A DNA stretch of 64,000 nt from Nocardioides malaquae (GCF_015070385.1 NZ_JADCSA010000008.1:62001-126000), one strand, 5' to 3'; shown: positions 16,680 to 27,309, counted from the first letter of the stretch. Notes: generated by a model from the letters alone, not told the origin. A program made the numbers and translations.

Positions 16680-17696
16680 TCAGTACTGCTCGTCCTCGAC
16701 GTACGACGCGTCGTCGTCGTCGGAGTAGGCAGCGAGGGCGGCGTGCGGGTCGAAGCCCGGCGCGCTGTCCTTGAGGGAGAGGCCCATCTCGACCAGCTTG
16801 GCCTTGACCTCGTCGATCGACTTCGCGCCGAAGTTGCGGATGTCGAGCAGGTCCTGCTCCGAGCGACCGATGAGCTCACCCACGGTGTGGATGCCCTCGC
16901 GCTTGAGGCAGTTGTAGGAACGGACCGTCAGCTGCAGGTCCTCGACCGGCAGAGCGAGGTCGGCAGCCAGCTGCTCGTCGACGGGCGAGGGGCCGATGTC
17001 GATGCCCTCGGCCTCGACGTTGAGCTCGCGGGCCAGGCCGAAGAGCTCGACGAGGGTCTTGCCCGCCGAGGCGATGGCGTCGCGGGGACGGATCGAGGGC
17101 TTGGTCTCGACGTCGATGACCAACTTGTCGAAGTCGGTGCGCTGCTCGACACGGGTGGCCTCGACCTTGTAGGTCACCTTCAGCACGGGGCTGTAGATCG
17201 AGTCGACCGGCATGCGGCCGATCTCGTTGTCGCCACCCTTGTTCTGCACGGCGGAGACGTAGCCACGGCCACGCTCGACGACCAGCTCCATCTCCAGCTT
17301 GCCCGTGTCGGACAGCGTGGCGATCTTGAGGTCGGGGTTGTGCACCTCAACACCCGCGGGCGGGGCGATGTCGGCAGCGGTGACGTCACCGGCACCGGAC
17401 TTGCGCAGGTACATCGTGACGGGCTCGTCGTGCTCGGAGGAGACGACCAGACCCTTCAGGTTGAGGATGATCTCGGTGACGTCCTCGGTGACACCGTCGA
17501 CCGTCGAGAACTCGTGCAGGACGCCGTCGATCTTGATGCTGGTGACCGAGGCTCCCGGGATGGAGGAGAGCAGGGTGCGACGCAGCGAGTTGCCGAGCGT
17601 GTAACCGAAGCCGGGCTCGAGGGGCTCGATGACGAACCGGGAGCGGAACTCGTCGACGGTCTCTTCCGACAGGGTCGGGCGCTGAGCGATAAGCAC
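16680..17696 (-). CDS. rpoA: RNA polymerase alpha subunit
   Basis: 338 residues. The N-terminal assembly domain contains [26 protein letters not shown] linker precedes the C-terminal domain (about 250-315, [20 protein letters not shown] and [16 protein letters not shown]), which contacts UP elements and activators. An acidic tail [14 protein letters not shown] ends the protein. The GTG at 17696 is preceded by GGAAAGGAAATC. In-frame sequence upstream is not part of the family. Confidence 0.97.
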   Translation of the reverse strand: MLIAQRPTLSEETVDEFRSRFVIEPLEPGFGYTLGNSLRRTLLSSIPGASVTSIKIDGVLHEFSTVDGVTEDVTEIILNLKGLVVSSEHDEPVTMYLRKSGAGDVTAADIAPPAGVEVHNPDLKIATLSDTGKLEMELVVERGRGYVSAVQNKGGDNEIGRMPVDSIYSPVLKVTYKVEATRVEQRTDFDKLVIDVETKPSIRPRDAIASAGKTLVELFGLARELNVEAEGIDIGPSPVDEQLAADLALPVEDLQLTVRSYNCLKREGIHTVGELIGRSEQDLLDIRNFGAKSIDEVKAKLVEMGLSLKDSAPGFDPHAALAAYSDDDDASYVEDEQY

Positions 17697-17775
17697 TGGT
17701 GATTTCCTTTCCGGACCCACCCACCATTTGACGGGTCCGAACTGCAATGACGAGGAAGTGTGGCGTGGCCGTGCT

Positions 17776-17807
17776 CCGGTGGCCGCCCGGTGAGGGGCGG
17801 CCACCGG
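17776..17807 (-). terminator. hairpin between rpsD and rpoA
   Basis: A 13-bp perfect stem CCGGTGGCCGCCC/GGGCGGCCACCGG with a 6-base loop, starting just after the rpsD stop. There is no U-tract, so it more likely attenuates or stabilises mRNA than fully terminates, since rpoA follows. Confidence 0.5.
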
Positions 17808-17814
17808 TCAAGCA

Positions 17815-18423
17815 TTACTTCTTCGAGTAGAACTCGACGATGAGCTGCTCCTGGACCGGGAGGTCGATCTGGGCCCGGGTGGGGAGCTGGTGCACGAGGA
17901 TGCGCATCCGCGAGGGGACGGCCTCGAGCCACGCCGGGACGACGCGCTCGCCGTGGGTCTCGCGAGCCACGATGAACGGGGTCATCTCCAGCGACTTCTC
18001 ACGCACGTCGATGACGTCGTACTGCGACACCTGGAAGGACGGGATGTCGACCTTCTTGCCGTTCACCTTGAAGTGGCCGTGCACGACCAGCTGGCGGGCG
18101 TGACGACGGGTGCGGGCGAACCCGGCGCGGTAGACGACGTTGTCCAGGCGGCCCTCGAGGAGCTGCAGCAGGTTGTCACCGGTCTTGCCGGGGCGACGCG
18201 ACGCCTCGACGTAGTAGCGGTAGAACTGCTTCTCGAGGATGCCGTAGGAGAAGCGAGCCTTCTGCTTCTCACGGAGCTGGAGCAGGTACTCCGACTCCTT
18301 GATGCGGCCCTTGCCGTGCTGGCCGGGCGGGTAGGGGCGACGCTCGAAAGCAGCGTCACCACCGACGAGGTCGACGCCGAGACGGCGCGACTTCTTGGAC
18401 ATGGGGCCGGTGTAACGGGCCAT
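17815..18423 (-). CDS. rpsD: 30S ribosomal protein S4 (zinc-independent form)
   Basis: 202 residues, beginning MARYTGPMSKKSRRLG. The S4 RNA-binding domain lies around FARTRRHARQLVVHGHFKVNG. The N-terminal zinc-knuckle cysteines found in other S4 proteins are absent; the whole protein has no cysteine, the C-minus form usual in actinobacteria. S4 is a primary 16S rRNA binder and can repress its own operon. Confidence 0.97.
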   Translation of the reverse strand: MARYTGPMSKKSRRLGVDLVGGDAAFERRPYPPGQHGKGRIKESEYLLQLREKQKARFSYGILEKQFYRYYVEASRRPGKTGDNLLQLLEGRLDNVVYRAGFARTRRHARQLVVHGHFKVNGKKVDIPSFQVSQYDVIDVREKSLEMTPFIVARETHGERVVPAWLEAVPSRMRILVHQLPTRAQIDLPVQEQLIVEFYSKK

Positions 18424-18470
18424 TGTTCAAAGTCTCCTTGGAAGTCTCGTGTGGGTCCGGGCCAGAAGGC

Positions 18471-18866
18471 TCAGACGCGACGGCGCTTGGGCGGGCGGCA
18501 GCCGTTGTGCGGGGCAGGCGTGACGTCCTGGATGGTGCCGACCTCGAGGCCGATCGCACCCAGGGAACGGATCGCCGTCTCGCGACCCGAACCCGGGCCC
18601 TTGACGAAGACGTCGATCTTCTTCATGCCGTGCTCCATCGCGCGACGTCCGGCAGCCTCGGCAGCCATCTGGGCGGCGAACGGAGTGGACTTCCTCGAAC
18701 CCTTGAAGCCGACGGTGCCGGCAGAGGCCCAGGAGATCACCGCCCCGGTGGGGTCGGTGATCGTGACGATGGTGTTGTTGAACGTGCTCTTGATGTGGGC
18801 TTCGCCCTGGGCGACGTTCTTCTTCTCCTTGCGGCGGACCTTGGTCGCGCGGCTCTTGGGAGGCAT
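18471..18866 (-). CDS. rpsK: 30S ribosomal protein S11
   Basis: 131 residues, with [24 protein letters not shown] and the basic end [14 protein letters not shown]. It lies in the platform near the mRNA exit. It is 70 bases after rpsM and 47 before rpsD. Confidence 0.97.
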   Translation of the reverse strand: MPPKSRATKVRRKEKKNVAQGEAHIKSTFNNTIVTITDPTGAVISWASAGTVGFKGSRKSTPFAAQMAAEAAGRRAMEHGMKKIDVFVKGPGSGRETAIRSLGAIGLEVGTIQDVTPAPHNGCRPPKRRRV

Positions 18867-18936
18867 TCAGTAACTCCTGTTGAGGTTCTGGTCGAAAAGC
18901 TTCGGGAAGGCGTTCAGCGCTGCCGTGAGGCAGGCG

Positions 18937-19308
18937 TCACTTCTTCTTCTTGCCGGCGACAGTCCGCTTCGGGCCCTTGCGGGTACGAGCGTTGGTCTTG
19001 GTGCGCTGACCGCGGACCGGGAGGCCCATGCGGTGGCGGCGACCCTGGTAGCTGCCGATCTCGATCTTGCGGCGGATGTCAGCCTGGACTTCACGACGGA
19101 GGTCACCCTCGGTCTTGAAGTTGGCCTCGATCTCGTCACGAAGCTTGACCAGCTCCTCGTCCCCGAGCGTGTGCACGCGGGCGTTGGGGTCGATCCCCGT
19201 GGCTGCGAGCAGCTGCTGGGAGCGGGTACGGCCGATGCCGTAGATGTAGGTGAGTGCGATCTCGATGCGCTTGTCGCGCGGGAGGTCCACACCAACGAGG
19301 CGAGCCAT
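18937..19308 (-). CDS. rpsM: 30S ribosomal protein S13
   Basis: 123 residues, starting [21 protein letters not shown]. It has a helix-two-turns-helix segment ([13 protein letters not shown]) and a highly basic tail ([18 protein letters not shown], then Lys-rich end). It bridges to the large subunit in the 30S head. Confidence 0.97.
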   Translation of the reverse strand: MARLVGVDLPRDKRIEIALTYIYGIGRTRSQQLLAATGIDPNARVHTLGDEELVKLRDEIEANFKTEGDLRREVQADIRRKIEIGSYQGRRHRMGLPVRGQRTKTNARTRKGPKRTVAGKKKK

Positions 19309-19470
19309 GGTTCTGGCATTTCCCTTCGGGTTGTTCGCAACGGTGTCTGTCGTGTCGCGCCCCGCTGACGAGCCCTGGGGCCCGTCCGGGCTCCGGCCGT
19401 TGCGCCGGAGGTGGTTCGCCGTGGGTCTCCCCGCGGCTAGCGATCACGATGGGTGGTGGGGCGTGCGAGA

Positions 19471-19488
19471 GGGTGGCGTGAGCCACCC
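19471..19488 (-). other. hairpin between rpmJ and rpsM
   Basis: GGGTGGC-GTGA-GCCACCC lies just after the rpmJ stop. The 184-base gap to rpsM also holds CTCCGG/CCGGAG and GCCCG/CGGGC stems. A GC-rich intercistronic structure without a U-tract; partial attenuation is possible. Confidence 0.4.
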
Positions 19489-19492
19489 GTCA

Positions 19493-19606
19493 TCAGCCCT
19501 GGCGCTGCTTGTGGCGCGGGTTCTCGCAGATGACCATGACGCGGCCGTGACGACGAATGACCTTGCACTTGTCGCAGATCGGCTTGACGCTGGGGTTGAC
19601 CTTCAC
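19493..19606 (-). CDS. rpmJ: 50S ribosomal protein L36
   Basis: A short gene of 37 residues: [19 protein letters not shown] at the start and [10 protein letters not shown] at the end. Zinc ligands are Cys11, Cys14, Cys27 and His32, so this is the zinc-binding (C+) form. The start is GTG at 19606 with GGCCTCCCCA upstream, and the stop TGA is at 19493. It lies in its usual place between infA and rpsM. Confidence 0.95.
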   Translation of the reverse strand: MKVNPSVKPICDKCKVIRRHGRVMVICENPRHKQRQG

Positions 19607-19636
19607 TGGGGAGGCCTTTCTGGATCGTTCGGCTGG

Positions 19637-19858
19637 TTACTTGTAGCGGTAGACGATCCGACCCCGGGTGAGGTCGTAGGGAGAGAGCTCCACCACCACC
19701 CGGTCCTCGGGGAGGATCCGGATGTAGTGCTGACGCATCTTCCCGCTGATGTGGGCGAGAACCTTGTGGCCATTGCTCAGCTCGACGCGGAACATGGCAT
19801 TGGGCAGGGCCTCCGTGATGGTGCCCTCGAGCTCGATCACGCCTTCTTTCTTCGGCAT
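19637..19858 (-). CDS. infA: translation initiation factor IF-1
   Basis: 73 residues forming one S1/OB fold ([20 protein letters not shown] to [11 protein letters not shown]) that occupies the A site during initiation. The ATG at 19858 gives the standard length; an in-frame GTG three codons earlier overlaps the GTGGAGGAC ribosome site and is rejected. Confidence 0.97.
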   Translation of the reverse strand: MPKKEGVIELEGTITEALPNAMFRVELSNGHKVLAHISGKMRQHYIRILPEDRVVVELSPYDLTRGRIVYRYK

Positions 19859-20034
19859 GTCCTCCACAATCTGTTGATCTGTTGTCTACCGTGGCCCGGG
19901 AACCTCCCCCACGCAGGACGCCTGGGGGTGGACCTCGTGAAGCCGGCGGCGGTACCACTTCCCACGTCCCCCGGAGGGTCAGCGGGCAGCCGTTTCAGGC
20001 ACCACTGCACATGCCCACGTTGGGCCGACTCGCC

Positions 20035-20064
20035 AGCCTACTGCCAGCAGGCAAGAAATCCCAA
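20035..20064 (-). promoter_or_regulatory. putative infA promoter
   Basis: TTGGGA, 18 bases, TAGGCT on the minus strand, in the 268-base gap between map and infA. The transcript would carry about 170 leader bases before infA, allowing rpmJ-rplQ expression independent of the spc operon. Confidence 0.4.
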
Positions 20065-20126
20065 TCGGGACGCTGGCCACGACGGGCGGGCACCACAGCG
20101 GACGCGGGCGCCACCGAGCAGCGGGC

Positions 20127-20951
20127 TCAGGCGCCGCCGAAGGGGACGCCCAGCTCGGCGAGCTTGGCCTCTCCCCCGTCGAGCGCGGTGAGCACCCACG
20201 CGCCGGTCGGGGTGAGGGTGAACGTGTGCTCGTAGTGCGCGGCCCACTTGCCGTCCGACATCGAGACCGTCCAGTCGTCGTCCTCGACGTAGGTGTCCTG
20301 GCTGCCGAGGGCGATCATCGGCTCCACGGCCAGGGCGAGGCCGCGCACGAGCTTGGGCCCGCGCCCGGGACGCCCGTGGTTGGGCACGTTGGGCGGCATG
20401 TGCATCTGGGAGCCGATGCCGTGGCCGGTGTAGTCCTCGAGGATGCCGAAGTCGCCGCGCGAACGGACGTACGCCTCGATCGCGTGGCTGATGTCGGTGA
20501 CCCGGCCGCCGAGCCGGGCCGCGGCGATGCCGCGCCACATCGACTCCTCGGTGACCTCCATCAGCTCCTCGATCTCGGCCGGCACGCGACCGACCGCCAC
20601 CGTGATGGCGGCGTCGCCGTGCCAGCCGTCGACGATCGCGCCGCAGTCGATGGAGATCACGTCACCCTCGGCGAGCGCACGACCGCCGGGGATGCCGTGG
20701 ACGACCTGGTCGTTGACCGAGGCGCAGATGCTGGCCGGGAACGGCGGGTGGCCGTATCCCTTGAACGACGGCACGCCGCCCTTGGACCGGATGTGGTCCT
20801 CGGCGATCGCGTCGAGCTCGCCGGTGGTGATCCCGACCCGGACCGAGGTGCGCAGCAGCTCCAGCGTCTCACCGACCAGGAGGCCGGCGCGCCGCATCAC
20901 GGCGATCTGCTCGGGGGTCTTGATCTCGACCCCGCGGTCCCGGAAGCCCAT
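20127..20951 (-). CDS. map: methionine aminopeptidase, type I
   Basis: Removes N-terminal methionine from new proteins. 274 residues of the pita-bread fold. The metal ligands are visible as Asp in SIDCGA, Asp in HGDAA, His in TGHGIG, Glu in VEPMI and Glu in YEHTF. There is no N-terminal SH3 extension. It is 13 bases after adk in the spc operon. Confidence 0.96.
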   Translation of the reverse strand: MGFRDRGVEIKTPEQIAVMRRAGLLVGETLELLRTSVRVGITTGELDAIAEDHIRSKGGVPSFKGYGHPPFPASICASVNDQVVHGIPGGRALAEGDVISIDCGAIVDGWHGDAAITVAVGRVPAEIEELMEVTEESMWRGIAAARLGGRVTDISHAIEAYVRSRGDFGILEDYTGHGIGSQMHMPPNVPNHGRPGRGPKLVRGLALAVEPMIALGSQDTYVEDDDWTVSMSDGKWAAHYEHTFTLTPTGAWVLTALDGGEAKLAELGVPFGGA

Positions 20952-20964
20952 GGCGAGGAGGCTC

Positions 20965-21540
20965 TCAGCGCCCGGTGGCGCCGTCGATGGCCGCGAAGAC
21001 CCGCTGGGTCACCTCGTCGACCTCACCGAGGCCGTCGACCTCGACCAGCAGGCCACGGCCGCGGTAGAGGTCGACCAGAGGGGCGGTCTGCTCCTCGTAG
21101 ACCTCCTGGCGACGGCGGATGACCTCCTCGGTGTCGTCGGCACGACCCTCGATGGTGGCGCGGTGCAGGAGACGCTCGACGATCACGTCGCGGTCGACGG
21201 TCAGCACCACGGCGGCGTCCAGCTCGAGGCCTGCGTCGGCGAGCATGCCGTCGAGCTCGGCGACCTGGGCCACGGTGCGGGGGTAGCCGTCGAGCAGGAA
21301 CCCGCCGCGGGCGTCCTCCTCCGCGATGCGGTTGCGCACCATCGAGTTGGTGACCTCGTCGGGCACGTACTCGCCGGCGTCCATGTAGCGCTGGGCCTCG
21401 AGGCCCAGGGGCGTGCCCTGGGAGACGTTGGCCCGGAAGATGTCACCGGTCGAGACGGCCGGGATCTCGTACCTCTGGGCGATGAAGGCCGCCTGGGTGC
21501 CCTTGCCCGCTCCGGGCGGGCCCATGATGATCAGTCGCAT
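20965..21540 (-). CDS. adk: adenylate kinase
   Basis: Interconverts AMP, ATP and ADP. The 191-residue protein has the P-loop GPPGAGKGT at 7-15, [17 protein letters not shown] and [13 protein letters not shown]. The short LID without a zinc domain is the actinobacterial form. The ATG lies one base after the secY stop. Confidence 0.97.
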   Translation of the reverse strand: MRLIIMGPPGAGKGTQAAFIAQRYEIPAVSTGDIFRANVSQGTPLGLEAQRYMDAGEYVPDEVTNSMVRNRIAEEDARGGFLLDGYPRTVAQVAELDGMLADAGLELDAAVVLTVDRDVIVERLLHRATIEGRADDTEEVIRRRQEVYEEQTAPLVDLYRGRGLLVEVDGLGEVDEVTQRVFAAIDGATGR

Positions 21541-21541
21541 T

Positions 21542-22837
21542 TCAGCTCAGGAACCCTTCGTAGTTGCGCTGCTGGAGCTGGCTCTCGATCTGCTTCACCG
21601 TGTCCAGGGCGACGCCGACCATGATGAGGATGGACGTGCCACCGAACGGGAAGTTCTGGTTGGCACCGATCGCGGCGAAGGCGATCAGCGGGATCAGCGA
21701 GATGAGGCCGAGGTACAACGCTCCGGGGAAGGTGATCCGCGAGAGCACGTACGACAGGTAGTTCTGGGTCGGCTTGCCTGCCCGGATCCCGGGGATGAAG
21801 CCGCCGTACTTCTTCATGTTGTCGGCGACCTCTTCGGGGTTGAAGGTGATCGAGACGTAGAAGTACGTGAAGAAGATGATGAGGGCGAAGTAGGTCGCCA
21901 TGTAGAGCGGGTGGTCACCGTCGCGGAAGTAGTCGTTGATGAACCGCAGCACCGCGTTGTTGCCGGTCTCGTTGAACGAGGCCGCCATCGTGGGCAGGTA
22001 GAGCAGCGACGAAGCGAAGATGACCGGGATGATGCCGGCCTGGTTGACCTTCAACGGGATGTAGGTCGAGGAGCCGCCGAACATCTTGCGCCCCACCATG
22101 CGCCGCGCGTACTGCACCGGGATGCGACGCTGCGCCTGCTCGATGAAGATGACGCCGGCGATGATGACCAGTCCGATGACCATGACGATCCCGAAGGTCG
22201 TCCAGCCCTGGGTCAGCTGCACCTGCCACAGGGAGGCCGGGAAGGTCGCGACGACCTGGCAGAAGATCAGGATCGACATGCCGTTGCCGACGCCGCGGTC
22301 GGTGATCAGCTCGCCGAACCACATGATCACGGCGGTGCCTGCGGTCATCGTGATGACGACCATCAGGAAGGTCGCGGTCGAGTCCGAGTGCAGCAGGTCG
22401 AGGGTGCAGGGCTGCAGCAGCATCTTGCTGCGCGCCAGGGCGACGATTCCGGTGGCCTGCAGAACGGCCAGTCCGAGCGTCAGGTAACGCGTGTACTGCG
22501 TGATCTTGGCCTGCCCCGCCTGGCCTTCCTTCTTGAGGGCCTCCAGGCGCGGGATCACCACCACGAGCAGCTGCAGGATGATGCTGGCGGTGATGTAGGG
22601 CATGATCCCCAGCGCGAAGATCGTCAGCTGGAGCAGCGCACCGCCGGAGAACATGTTGATCAGCGCGTAGACGCCGCCCTGCTCCTGGGCGTCCAGGCAC
22701 GACCTCACGTTGGCGACGTTGACCCCGGGAGCGGGCACCTGCGAGCCGAGCCGGAAGATCGTGATGATCAGCAGCACGAACAGCAGCTTGCGCCGCAGGT
22801 CCGGGATGCGGAATGCGTTGGCGAAGGCGCCCAGCAC
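21542..22837 (-). CDS. secY: preprotein translocase subunit SecY
   Basis: Channel-forming subunit of the Sec translocon, with about ten membrane helices in 431 residues. Recognisable segments are the N-terminal [16 protein letters not shown], the plug-region [18 protein letters not shown], and the C-terminal loop ending QRNYEGFLS. The GTG at 22837 is preferred because AGAGGAACCA precedes it and it gives the normal N-terminus ([10 protein letters not shown]); an upstream GTG at 22867 would add ten residues. First gene of secY-adk-map. Confidence 0.96.
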   Translation of the reverse strand: MLGAFANAFRIPDLRRKLLFVLLIITIFRLGSQVPAPGVNVANVRSCLDAQEQGGVYALINMFSGGALLQLTIFALGIMPYITASIILQLLVVVIPRLEALKKEGQAGQAKITQYTRYLTLGLAVLQATGIVALARSKMLLQPCTLDLLHSDSTATFLMVVITMTAGTAVIMWFGELITDRGVGNGMSILIFCQVVATFPASLWQVQLTQGWTTFGIVMVIGLVIIAGVIFIEQAQRRIPVQYARRMVGRKMFGGSSTYIPLKVNQAGIIPVIFASSLLYLPTMAASFNETGNNAVLRFINDYFRDGDHPLYMATYFALIIFFTYFYVSITFNPEEVADNMKKYGGFIPGIRAGKPTQNYLSYVLSRITFPGALYLGLISLIPLIAFAAIGANQNFPFGGTSILIMVGVALDTVKQIESQLQQRNYEGFLS

Positions 22838-22936
22838 TGGTTCCTCTTTCTCAGCAGGGACTCCCACGGCGCGGCCGCGGTGTCGTGGTCAGGGTCCGTC
22901 ACCCGCTCGACGAGCAGGTCCGACGGAACCCCGGGA

Positions 22937-22966
22937 AGCGTAACAGCAGGTTCCTCGACGCCCGAA
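22937..22966 (-). promoter_or_regulatory. weak candidate secY promoter
   Basis: TTCGGG, 18 bases, TACGCT, lying between the rplO terminator and secY. The -35 is poor; position is the main support. Confidence 0.25.
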
Positions 22967-22995
22967 AGCCGCACACCGGGCGGAACCGGACGCGA

Positions 22996-23035
22996 CGAGG
23001 GCCCGTCCCCAGCTGCTGTGGGAGACGGGCCCTCG
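22996..23035 (-). terminator. terminator between rplO and secY
   Basis: A 12-bp stem CGAGGGCCCGTC/GACGGGCCCTCG with an extended inner CCC/GGG, 15 bases after the rplO stop. It suggests that secY-adk-map is partly uncoupled from the ribosomal genes. Confidence 0.7.
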
Positions 23036-23049
23036 GGCGTCTGTTCAGG

Positions 23050-23493
23050 TCAGGAGACGGTGACGCTGCCGCCGGCAGCCTCGATCTTCTCCTTGGCCGA
23101 GGCGGAGACCGCGTCGGCGGTGACCTGCACCGCGACGGAGATCTCGCCCTGGCCCAGCACCTTGACAGGCTGGTTCTTGCGCACCGCGCCCTTGGCGACG
23201 AGCTGCTCGACGGTGACGGTGCCACCCTCGGGGAAGAGCTCGTTGATGCGGTCCAGGTTGACGACCTGGAACTCCACCTTGAACGGGTTCTTGAACCCCT
23301 TCAGCTTCGGGAGGCGCATGTGGATCGGCATCTGGCCACCCTCGAAGGCGACCGGAACCTGGTAGCGAGCCTTCGTACCCTTGGTACCGCGACCGGCGGT
23401 CTTACCCTTCGACGCCTCACCACGACCCACACGGGTCTTGGCGGTCTTGGCGCCCGGGGCGGGACGAAGGTGGTGCAGCTTGAGTGCGCTCAT
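23050..23493 (-). CDS. rplO: 50S ribosomal protein L15
   Basis: 147 residues. The N-terminal RNA-binding part ([30 protein letters not shown]) and the [17 protein letters not shown] core are typical. The ATG at 23493 follows GGAGGTGGAGTGAC and is one base after the rpmD stop. Confidence 0.97.
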   Translation of the reverse strand: MSALKLHHLRPAPGAKTAKTRVGRGEASKGKTAGRGTKGTKARYQVPVAFEGGQMPIHMRLPKLKGFKNPFKVEFQVVNLDRINELFPEGGTVTVEQLVAKGAVRKNQPVKVLGQGEISVAVQVTADAVSASAKEKIEAAGGSVTVS

Positions 23494-23494
23494 G

Positions 23495-23677
23495 TCACTC
23501 CACCTCCTCAACCGTCACGAGGTGACGGACAGTGTTGACCATGCCACGGATCTCGGGGCGGTCCTCCTTGACGACGACGTCGCCGATCCGCTTGAGACCG
23601 AGCGTACGCAGGGTCTCGCGCTGGTTCTGCTTCAGACCGGCCAGGCCGCGCTTCTGCTGGACCTTGAGCTGTGCCAT
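23495..23677 (-). CDS. rpmD: 50S ribosomal protein L30
   Basis: 60 residues ([19 protein letters not shown] to LVTVEEVE), the single-domain bacterial L30 with the [12 protein letters not shown] signature. Its ATG overlaps the rpsE stop (TGATG). An in-frame extension upstream to 23866 is only a shadow of rpsE. Confidence 0.96.
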   Translation of the reverse strand: MAQLKVQQKRGLAGLKQNQRETLRTLGLKRIGDVVVKEDRPEIRGMVNTVRHLVTVEEVE

Positions 23678-24279
23678 CAGGAAGCCACCTCCGCACGAGC
23701 CTTCAGGATCGCGGCCGGCGTGACGTGCTCGACGGGCAGACCACGGCGGGCGGCCACGGCCTCGGGCTCCTCGAGCATCTTGAGCGCCTCGACGGTCGCG
23801 TGCACGATGTTGATCTGGTTGGACGACCCCAGCGACTTGCTGAGGACGTCGTGGATGCCGGCGCACTCCAGGACGGCGCGCACCGGGCCACCGGCAATCA
23901 CACCGGTACCGGGGGCGGCCGGACGCAGCAGGACCACACCGGCAGCCTTCTCACCCTGGACCGGGTGCGGGATGGTGCCCTGGATGCGGGGGACCTTGAA
24001 GAAGTGCTTCTTGGCCTCCTCGACACCCTTGGCAATGGCCGCGGGAACTTCCTTGGCCTTGCCGTAGCCCACGCCCACGAGGCCTTCACCGTCACCGACG
24101 ATCACGAGGGCGGTGAAGCTGAAGCGACGACCACCCTTCACGACCTTGGCGACACGGTTGATGGCGACGACGCGCTCGATGTACTGGGTCTTGTCGGCGT
24201 TCTGGTCGCGACGACCGTCACGGTTGCGACCGCCGGACTGGCGCTCGCCTCCGCGCTGTCCGCGCTGAGCTCCGCTCAT
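23677..24279 (-). CDS. rpsE: 30S ribosomal protein S5
   Basis: 200 residues. A 25-residue Arg/Gly/Asp-rich N-terminal tail precedes the double-stranded-RNA-like domain ([29 protein letters not shown]) and the C-terminal domain ([20 protein letters not shown]). S5 is involved in decoding fidelity. The ATG at 24279 has AGAAAAGGAAATCTC upstream; the longer frame is rejected. Confidence 0.97.
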   Translation of the reverse strand: MSGAQRGQRGGERQSGGRNRDGRRDQNADKTQYIERVVAINRVAKVVKGGRRFSFTALVIVGDGEGLVGVGYGKAKEVPAAIAKGVEEAKKHFFKVPRIQGTIPHPVQGEKAAGVVLLRPAAPGTGVIAGGPVRAVLECAGIHDVLSKSLGSSNQINIVHATVEALKMLEEPEAVAARRGLPVEHVTPAAILKARAEVAS

Positions 24280-24307
24280 GAGATTTCCTTTTCTCTGTGG
24301 TCCGGCG

Positions 24308-24691
24308 TCAGAACGCCAGGCCGCCCTCGCGGGCAGCGTCGGCCAGGGCCGCGATGCGACCGGTGTACTTGTTGCCCGCGCGGTCGAAGACCACGCTCTC
24401 GACACCAGCAGCCTTCGCACGCTCGGCGACGAGCGTGCCGACCTGCTGGGCCTTGGCGGTCTTGTCGCCCTCGGCGGACCGGAGGTCCGACTCCATGGTG
24501 GAGGCCGAGGCGAGGGTGCGACCGACGGTGTCGTCGACGACCTGCACGGTGATGTGCTTCGACGAGCGGGTCACCACGAGGCGGGGACGCTCCGGCGTAC
24601 CGGCGATCCTCTTGCGACCACGCATCTGACGGCGCAGACGCGAGCGAACGCGGTTAGCGGTGTGCTTGTTGTTCGACAGCGAGATAGCCAT
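24308..24691 (-). CDS. rplR: 50S ribosomal protein L18
   Basis: 127 residues. The basic N-terminus ([20 protein letters not shown]) binds 5S rRNA, followed by [20 protein letters not shown] and the C-terminal [20 protein letters not shown]. It lies between rplF and rpsE. Confidence 0.97.
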   Translation of the reverse strand: MAISLSNNKHTANRVRSRLRRQMRGRKRIAGTPERPRLVVTRSSKHITVQVVDDTVGRTLASASTMESDLRSAEGDKTAKAQQVGTLVAERAKAAGVESVVFDRAGNKYTGRIAALADAAREGGLAF

Positions 24692-24694
24692 GGA

Positions 24695-25237
24695 TCACTT
24701 ACCAGCCTTTCCGACCTTGCGGCGGATGTGCTCGCCGGCGTAGCGCACGCCCTTGCCCTTGTACGGCTCGGGCTTGCGGAGCTTGCGGATCTTCGCAGCC
24801 GTCTCACCGACGAGCTGCTTGTCGATGCCCACCACGGCGAGCTTGGTCGGCCCGTCGGTGGTGAAGGTGATGCCCTCGGGGGCGTCGAAGACGATCGAGT
24901 GCGAGTAGCCGAGCTGGAACTCGAGCTGCGTCGGGCCCTTCGGCAGGACGCGGTAACCCACGCCGACGATCTCGAGCTTCTTCTCGTAGCCCTCGGTGAC
25001 ACCGACGACCATGTTGTTGACCAGGGTGCGGCTCAGGCCGTGCAGCGAACGCGACTCGCGCTCGTCGTTGGGCCGGGTGACCTCCAGGACGCCGTCCTCA
25101 CCCTTGGTGATGGTGATGGGGGCCGGGAGGGTGTGGTTCAGGGTGCCCTTGGGCCCCTTGACCGTCACCAGGTTGTCGTCGATCTGCACGTCCACTCCGG
25201 ACGGAACCGTGATCGGGAGCCTGCCAATGCGTGACAT
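24695..25237 (-). CDS. rplF: 50S ribosomal protein L6
   Basis: 180 residues, two alpha/beta repeats. [17 protein letters not shown] at the start and the C-terminal signature [18 protein letters not shown] are diagnostic. It lies near the GTPase-associated region. Three bases separate its stop from rplR. Confidence 0.97.
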   Translation of the reverse strand: MSRIGRLPITVPSGVDVQIDDNLVTVKGPKGTLNHTLPAPITITKGEDGVLEVTRPNDERESRSLHGLSRTLVNNMVVGVTEGYEKKLEIVGVGYRVLPKGPTQLEFQLGYSHSIVFDAPEGITFTTDGPTKLAVVGIDKQLVGETAAKIRKLRKPEPYKGKGVRYAGEHIRRKVGKAGK

Positions 25238-25264
25238 TGCGTGTTTCCTCTCTCGGTCTCGTCG

Positions 25265-25672
25265 TTACCAGACGTAGGCGAGGACTTCCCCACCCACGCC
25301 CTTCTGGTTCGCCTGGCGGTCGGTCAGCAGGCCCTGGCTGGTCGAGATGATCGCCACGCCCAGGCCACCGAGGACCTTGGGCAGTGCGGTGCTCTTCGCG
25401 TAGACGCGCAGACCGGGCTTGGAGATGCGGCGGAGGCCGGCGACGGCCCGCTCGCGGTTGCGGCCGTACTTGAGGGTGATGGTGAGCGTCTTGCCCACCT
25501 CGCCCTCGGTCGGCTCCTTGACCTCGTAGGAGGAGATGTAGCCCTCCTGCTTGAGGATGTCGGCGACGCCGGCCTTCAGCTTGCTGTAAGGCATCGACAC
25601 CGCGTCGTGGTACGCCTGGTTGGCGTTGCGCAGACGAGTCAGCATGTCTGCGATCGGGTCAGTCATGGTCAT
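25265..25672 (-). CDS. rpsH: 30S ribosomal protein S8
   Basis: 135 residues ([21 protein letters not shown]-terminal [20 protein letters not shown]). Core 16S binder and, in model bacteria, the translational repressor of the spc operon. Two in-frame ATGs (25672, 25666) exist; the first is the usual actinobacterial start. Confidence 0.97.
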   Translation of the reverse strand: MTMTDPIADMLTRLRNANQAYHDAVSMPYSKLKAGVADILKQEGYISSYEVKEPTEGEVGKTLTITLKYGRNRERAVAGLRRISKPGLRVYAKSTALPKVLGGLGVAIISTSQGLLTDRQANQKGVGGEVLAYVW

Positions 25673-25754
25673 GGCCGCTTCGGCCCTTTCTCTCTGTGGT
25701 TTCGACCCCGACGAGGCGGAGTCGACCTTCAGCGGTTGTTGGTCTTGAGGGTGG

Positions 25755-25940
25755 TCACCAGGAGGACTTGGTCACGCCGGGCAGCTCGCCGCGGTGGGCC
25801 ATCTCACGCAGGCAGATGCGGCAGAGGCCGAACTTGCGGTAGACCGCCTTGGGCCGACCACAGCGCTGGCAACGGGTGTAGCCGCGCACCGCGAACTTCG
25901 GCTTGCGGGCCGCCTTCACCTTGAGAGCAGTCTTCGCCAT
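25755..25940 (-). CDS. rpsN: 30S ribosomal protein S14, type Z (zinc-binding)
   Basis: 61 residues, the short zinc-binding form with CQRC and CRIC pairs ([23 protein letters not shown]). The long zinc-free paralogue induced under zinc limitation is not in this window. The ATG is two bases after the rplE gene boundary. Confidence 0.96.
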
Positions 25941-25941
25941 G

Positions 25942-26493
25942 TCAGTTCTCCTTGAAGGGGAAGCCGAGCTGCTTGAGCAGCGCCCGACCCTCGACGTCGT
26001 TGGTGGCCGTGGTCACGATGGTGATGTCCATGCCACGGACGCGGTCGATCCGGTCCTGGTCGATCTCGTGGAACATGACCTGCTCGGTGAGACCGAAGGT
26101 GTAGTTGCCACGGCCGTCGAACTGGTTGCCGTTGAGACCGCGGAAGTCACGGATACGGGGCAGGGCCAGGGACAGCAGACGGTCCAGGAACTCCCACATG
26201 CGGTCGCCGCGCAGCGTGACGTGCGCACCGATCGGCATGCCCTCACGCAGCTTGAACTGCGCGATGGACTTCCGGGCCTTGGTGACCATGGGCTTCTGAC
26301 CGGTGATCGCGGTCAGGTCCTTGATGGCACCCTCGATGAGCTTCGAGTCGCGAGCAGCCTCGCCGACACCCATGTTGACCACGATCTTGGTCAGCCCGGG
26401 CACCTGCATGATGTTGGCGATGTCGAAGTCGGACTTCAGCGCGGGGATGATCTCCTCGCGGTAACGAGTCTTCAGACGGGGGGACTCAGCCAT
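25942..26493 (-). CDS. rplE: 50S ribosomal protein L5
   Basis: 183 residues. It binds 5S rRNA and contacts P-site tRNA. Family segments include [19 protein letters not shown], the basic [18 protein letters not shown] and [18 protein letters not shown]. The ATG at 26493 is preceded by AAGGAGATCTGAG; the upstream frame extension is rejected. Confidence 0.97.
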
Positions 26494-26494
26494 C

Positions 26495-26860
26495 TCAGAT
26501 CTCCTTCCCGGTCTTGCGCGAGATGCGGACACTGCGCTCGGCGGTGTACTCGACACCGGTGCCGCTGCGCTTGGTGACCTCGTCGCGGCGGAAACCGACG
26601 CGGGTCACTCCGTCACCCTCGACGAGCATGACGTTGGAGACGTGGATGGGGGCCTCGGCGGTGATGATGCCGCCGGTGCTGCCCGAACCGTCGTTGACGA
26701 CCTTGGTGTGACGCTTGATGCGGTTCACACCCTCGACCACCACGCGCTGCTCCTCGCGGAGGACGCGGATGACCTTGCCCTGGGCGCCCTTGTCCTTGCC
26801 GGCGATGACCTTGACGGTGTCGCCCTTCTTGATGTTCACGCTGGGTGCCTTCTTAGCCAT
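26495..26860 (-). CDS. rplX: 50S ribosomal protein L24
   Basis: 121 residues with a KOW motif ([23 protein letters not shown]) near the N-terminus and [10 protein letters not shown]. It initiates 50S assembly. The ATG at 26860 overlaps the rplN stop (TGATG); a GTG one codon earlier is part of that stop overlap. Confidence 0.97.
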   Translation of the reverse strand: MAKKAPSVNIKKGDTVKVIAGKDKGAQGKVIRVLREEQRVVVEGVNRIKRHTKVVNDGSGSTGGIITAEAPIHVSNVMLVEGDGVTRVGFRRDEVTKRSGTGVEYTAERSVRISRKTGKEI

Positions 26861-27228
26861 CACAGCACCTCCGGCGCGAGCGAGATGATCTTCATGAACT
26901 TCTTCTCGCGCAGCTCGCGGCCCACCGGGCCGAAGATGCGGGTTCCACGGGGCTCGCCGTCGTTCTTGAGGATCACCGCGGCGTTCTCGTCGAAGCGGAT
27001 GTACGAGCCGTCGGGGCGGCGGCGCTCCTTCTTGGTGCGCACGATGACGGCCTTGACGACGTCGCCCTTCTTGACGTTGCCGCCGGGGTTGGCGTCCTTG
27101 ACGGTGGCGACGATGGTGTCGCCGATACCGGCGTAGCGACGACCCGAGCCCCCGAGAACACGGATGCAGAGGATTTCCTTTGCACCGGTGTTGTCGGCGA
27201 CCCCGAGTCGCGACTCCTGCTGGATCAT
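26860..27228 (-). CDS. rplN: 50S ribosomal protein L14
   Basis: 122 residues, the exact family length ([20 protein letters not shown]; end [19 protein letters not shown]). First gene of the spc operon; a 100-base gap separates it from rpsQ. Confidence 0.98.
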   Translation of the reverse strand: MIQQESRLGVADNTGAKEILCIRVLGGSGRRYAGIGDTIVATVKDANPGGNVKKGDVVKAVIVRTKKERRRPDGSYIRFDENAAVILKNDGEPRGTRIFGPVGRELREKKFMKIISLAPEVL

Positions 27229-27309
27229 TGGTTTCTCCTGGATGTCGAGCCGGTTCTCGCCGCCTTCTCGGGCGACGAGCCTTGCCGAACTAGTGGTTGG
27301 AAATCGTGG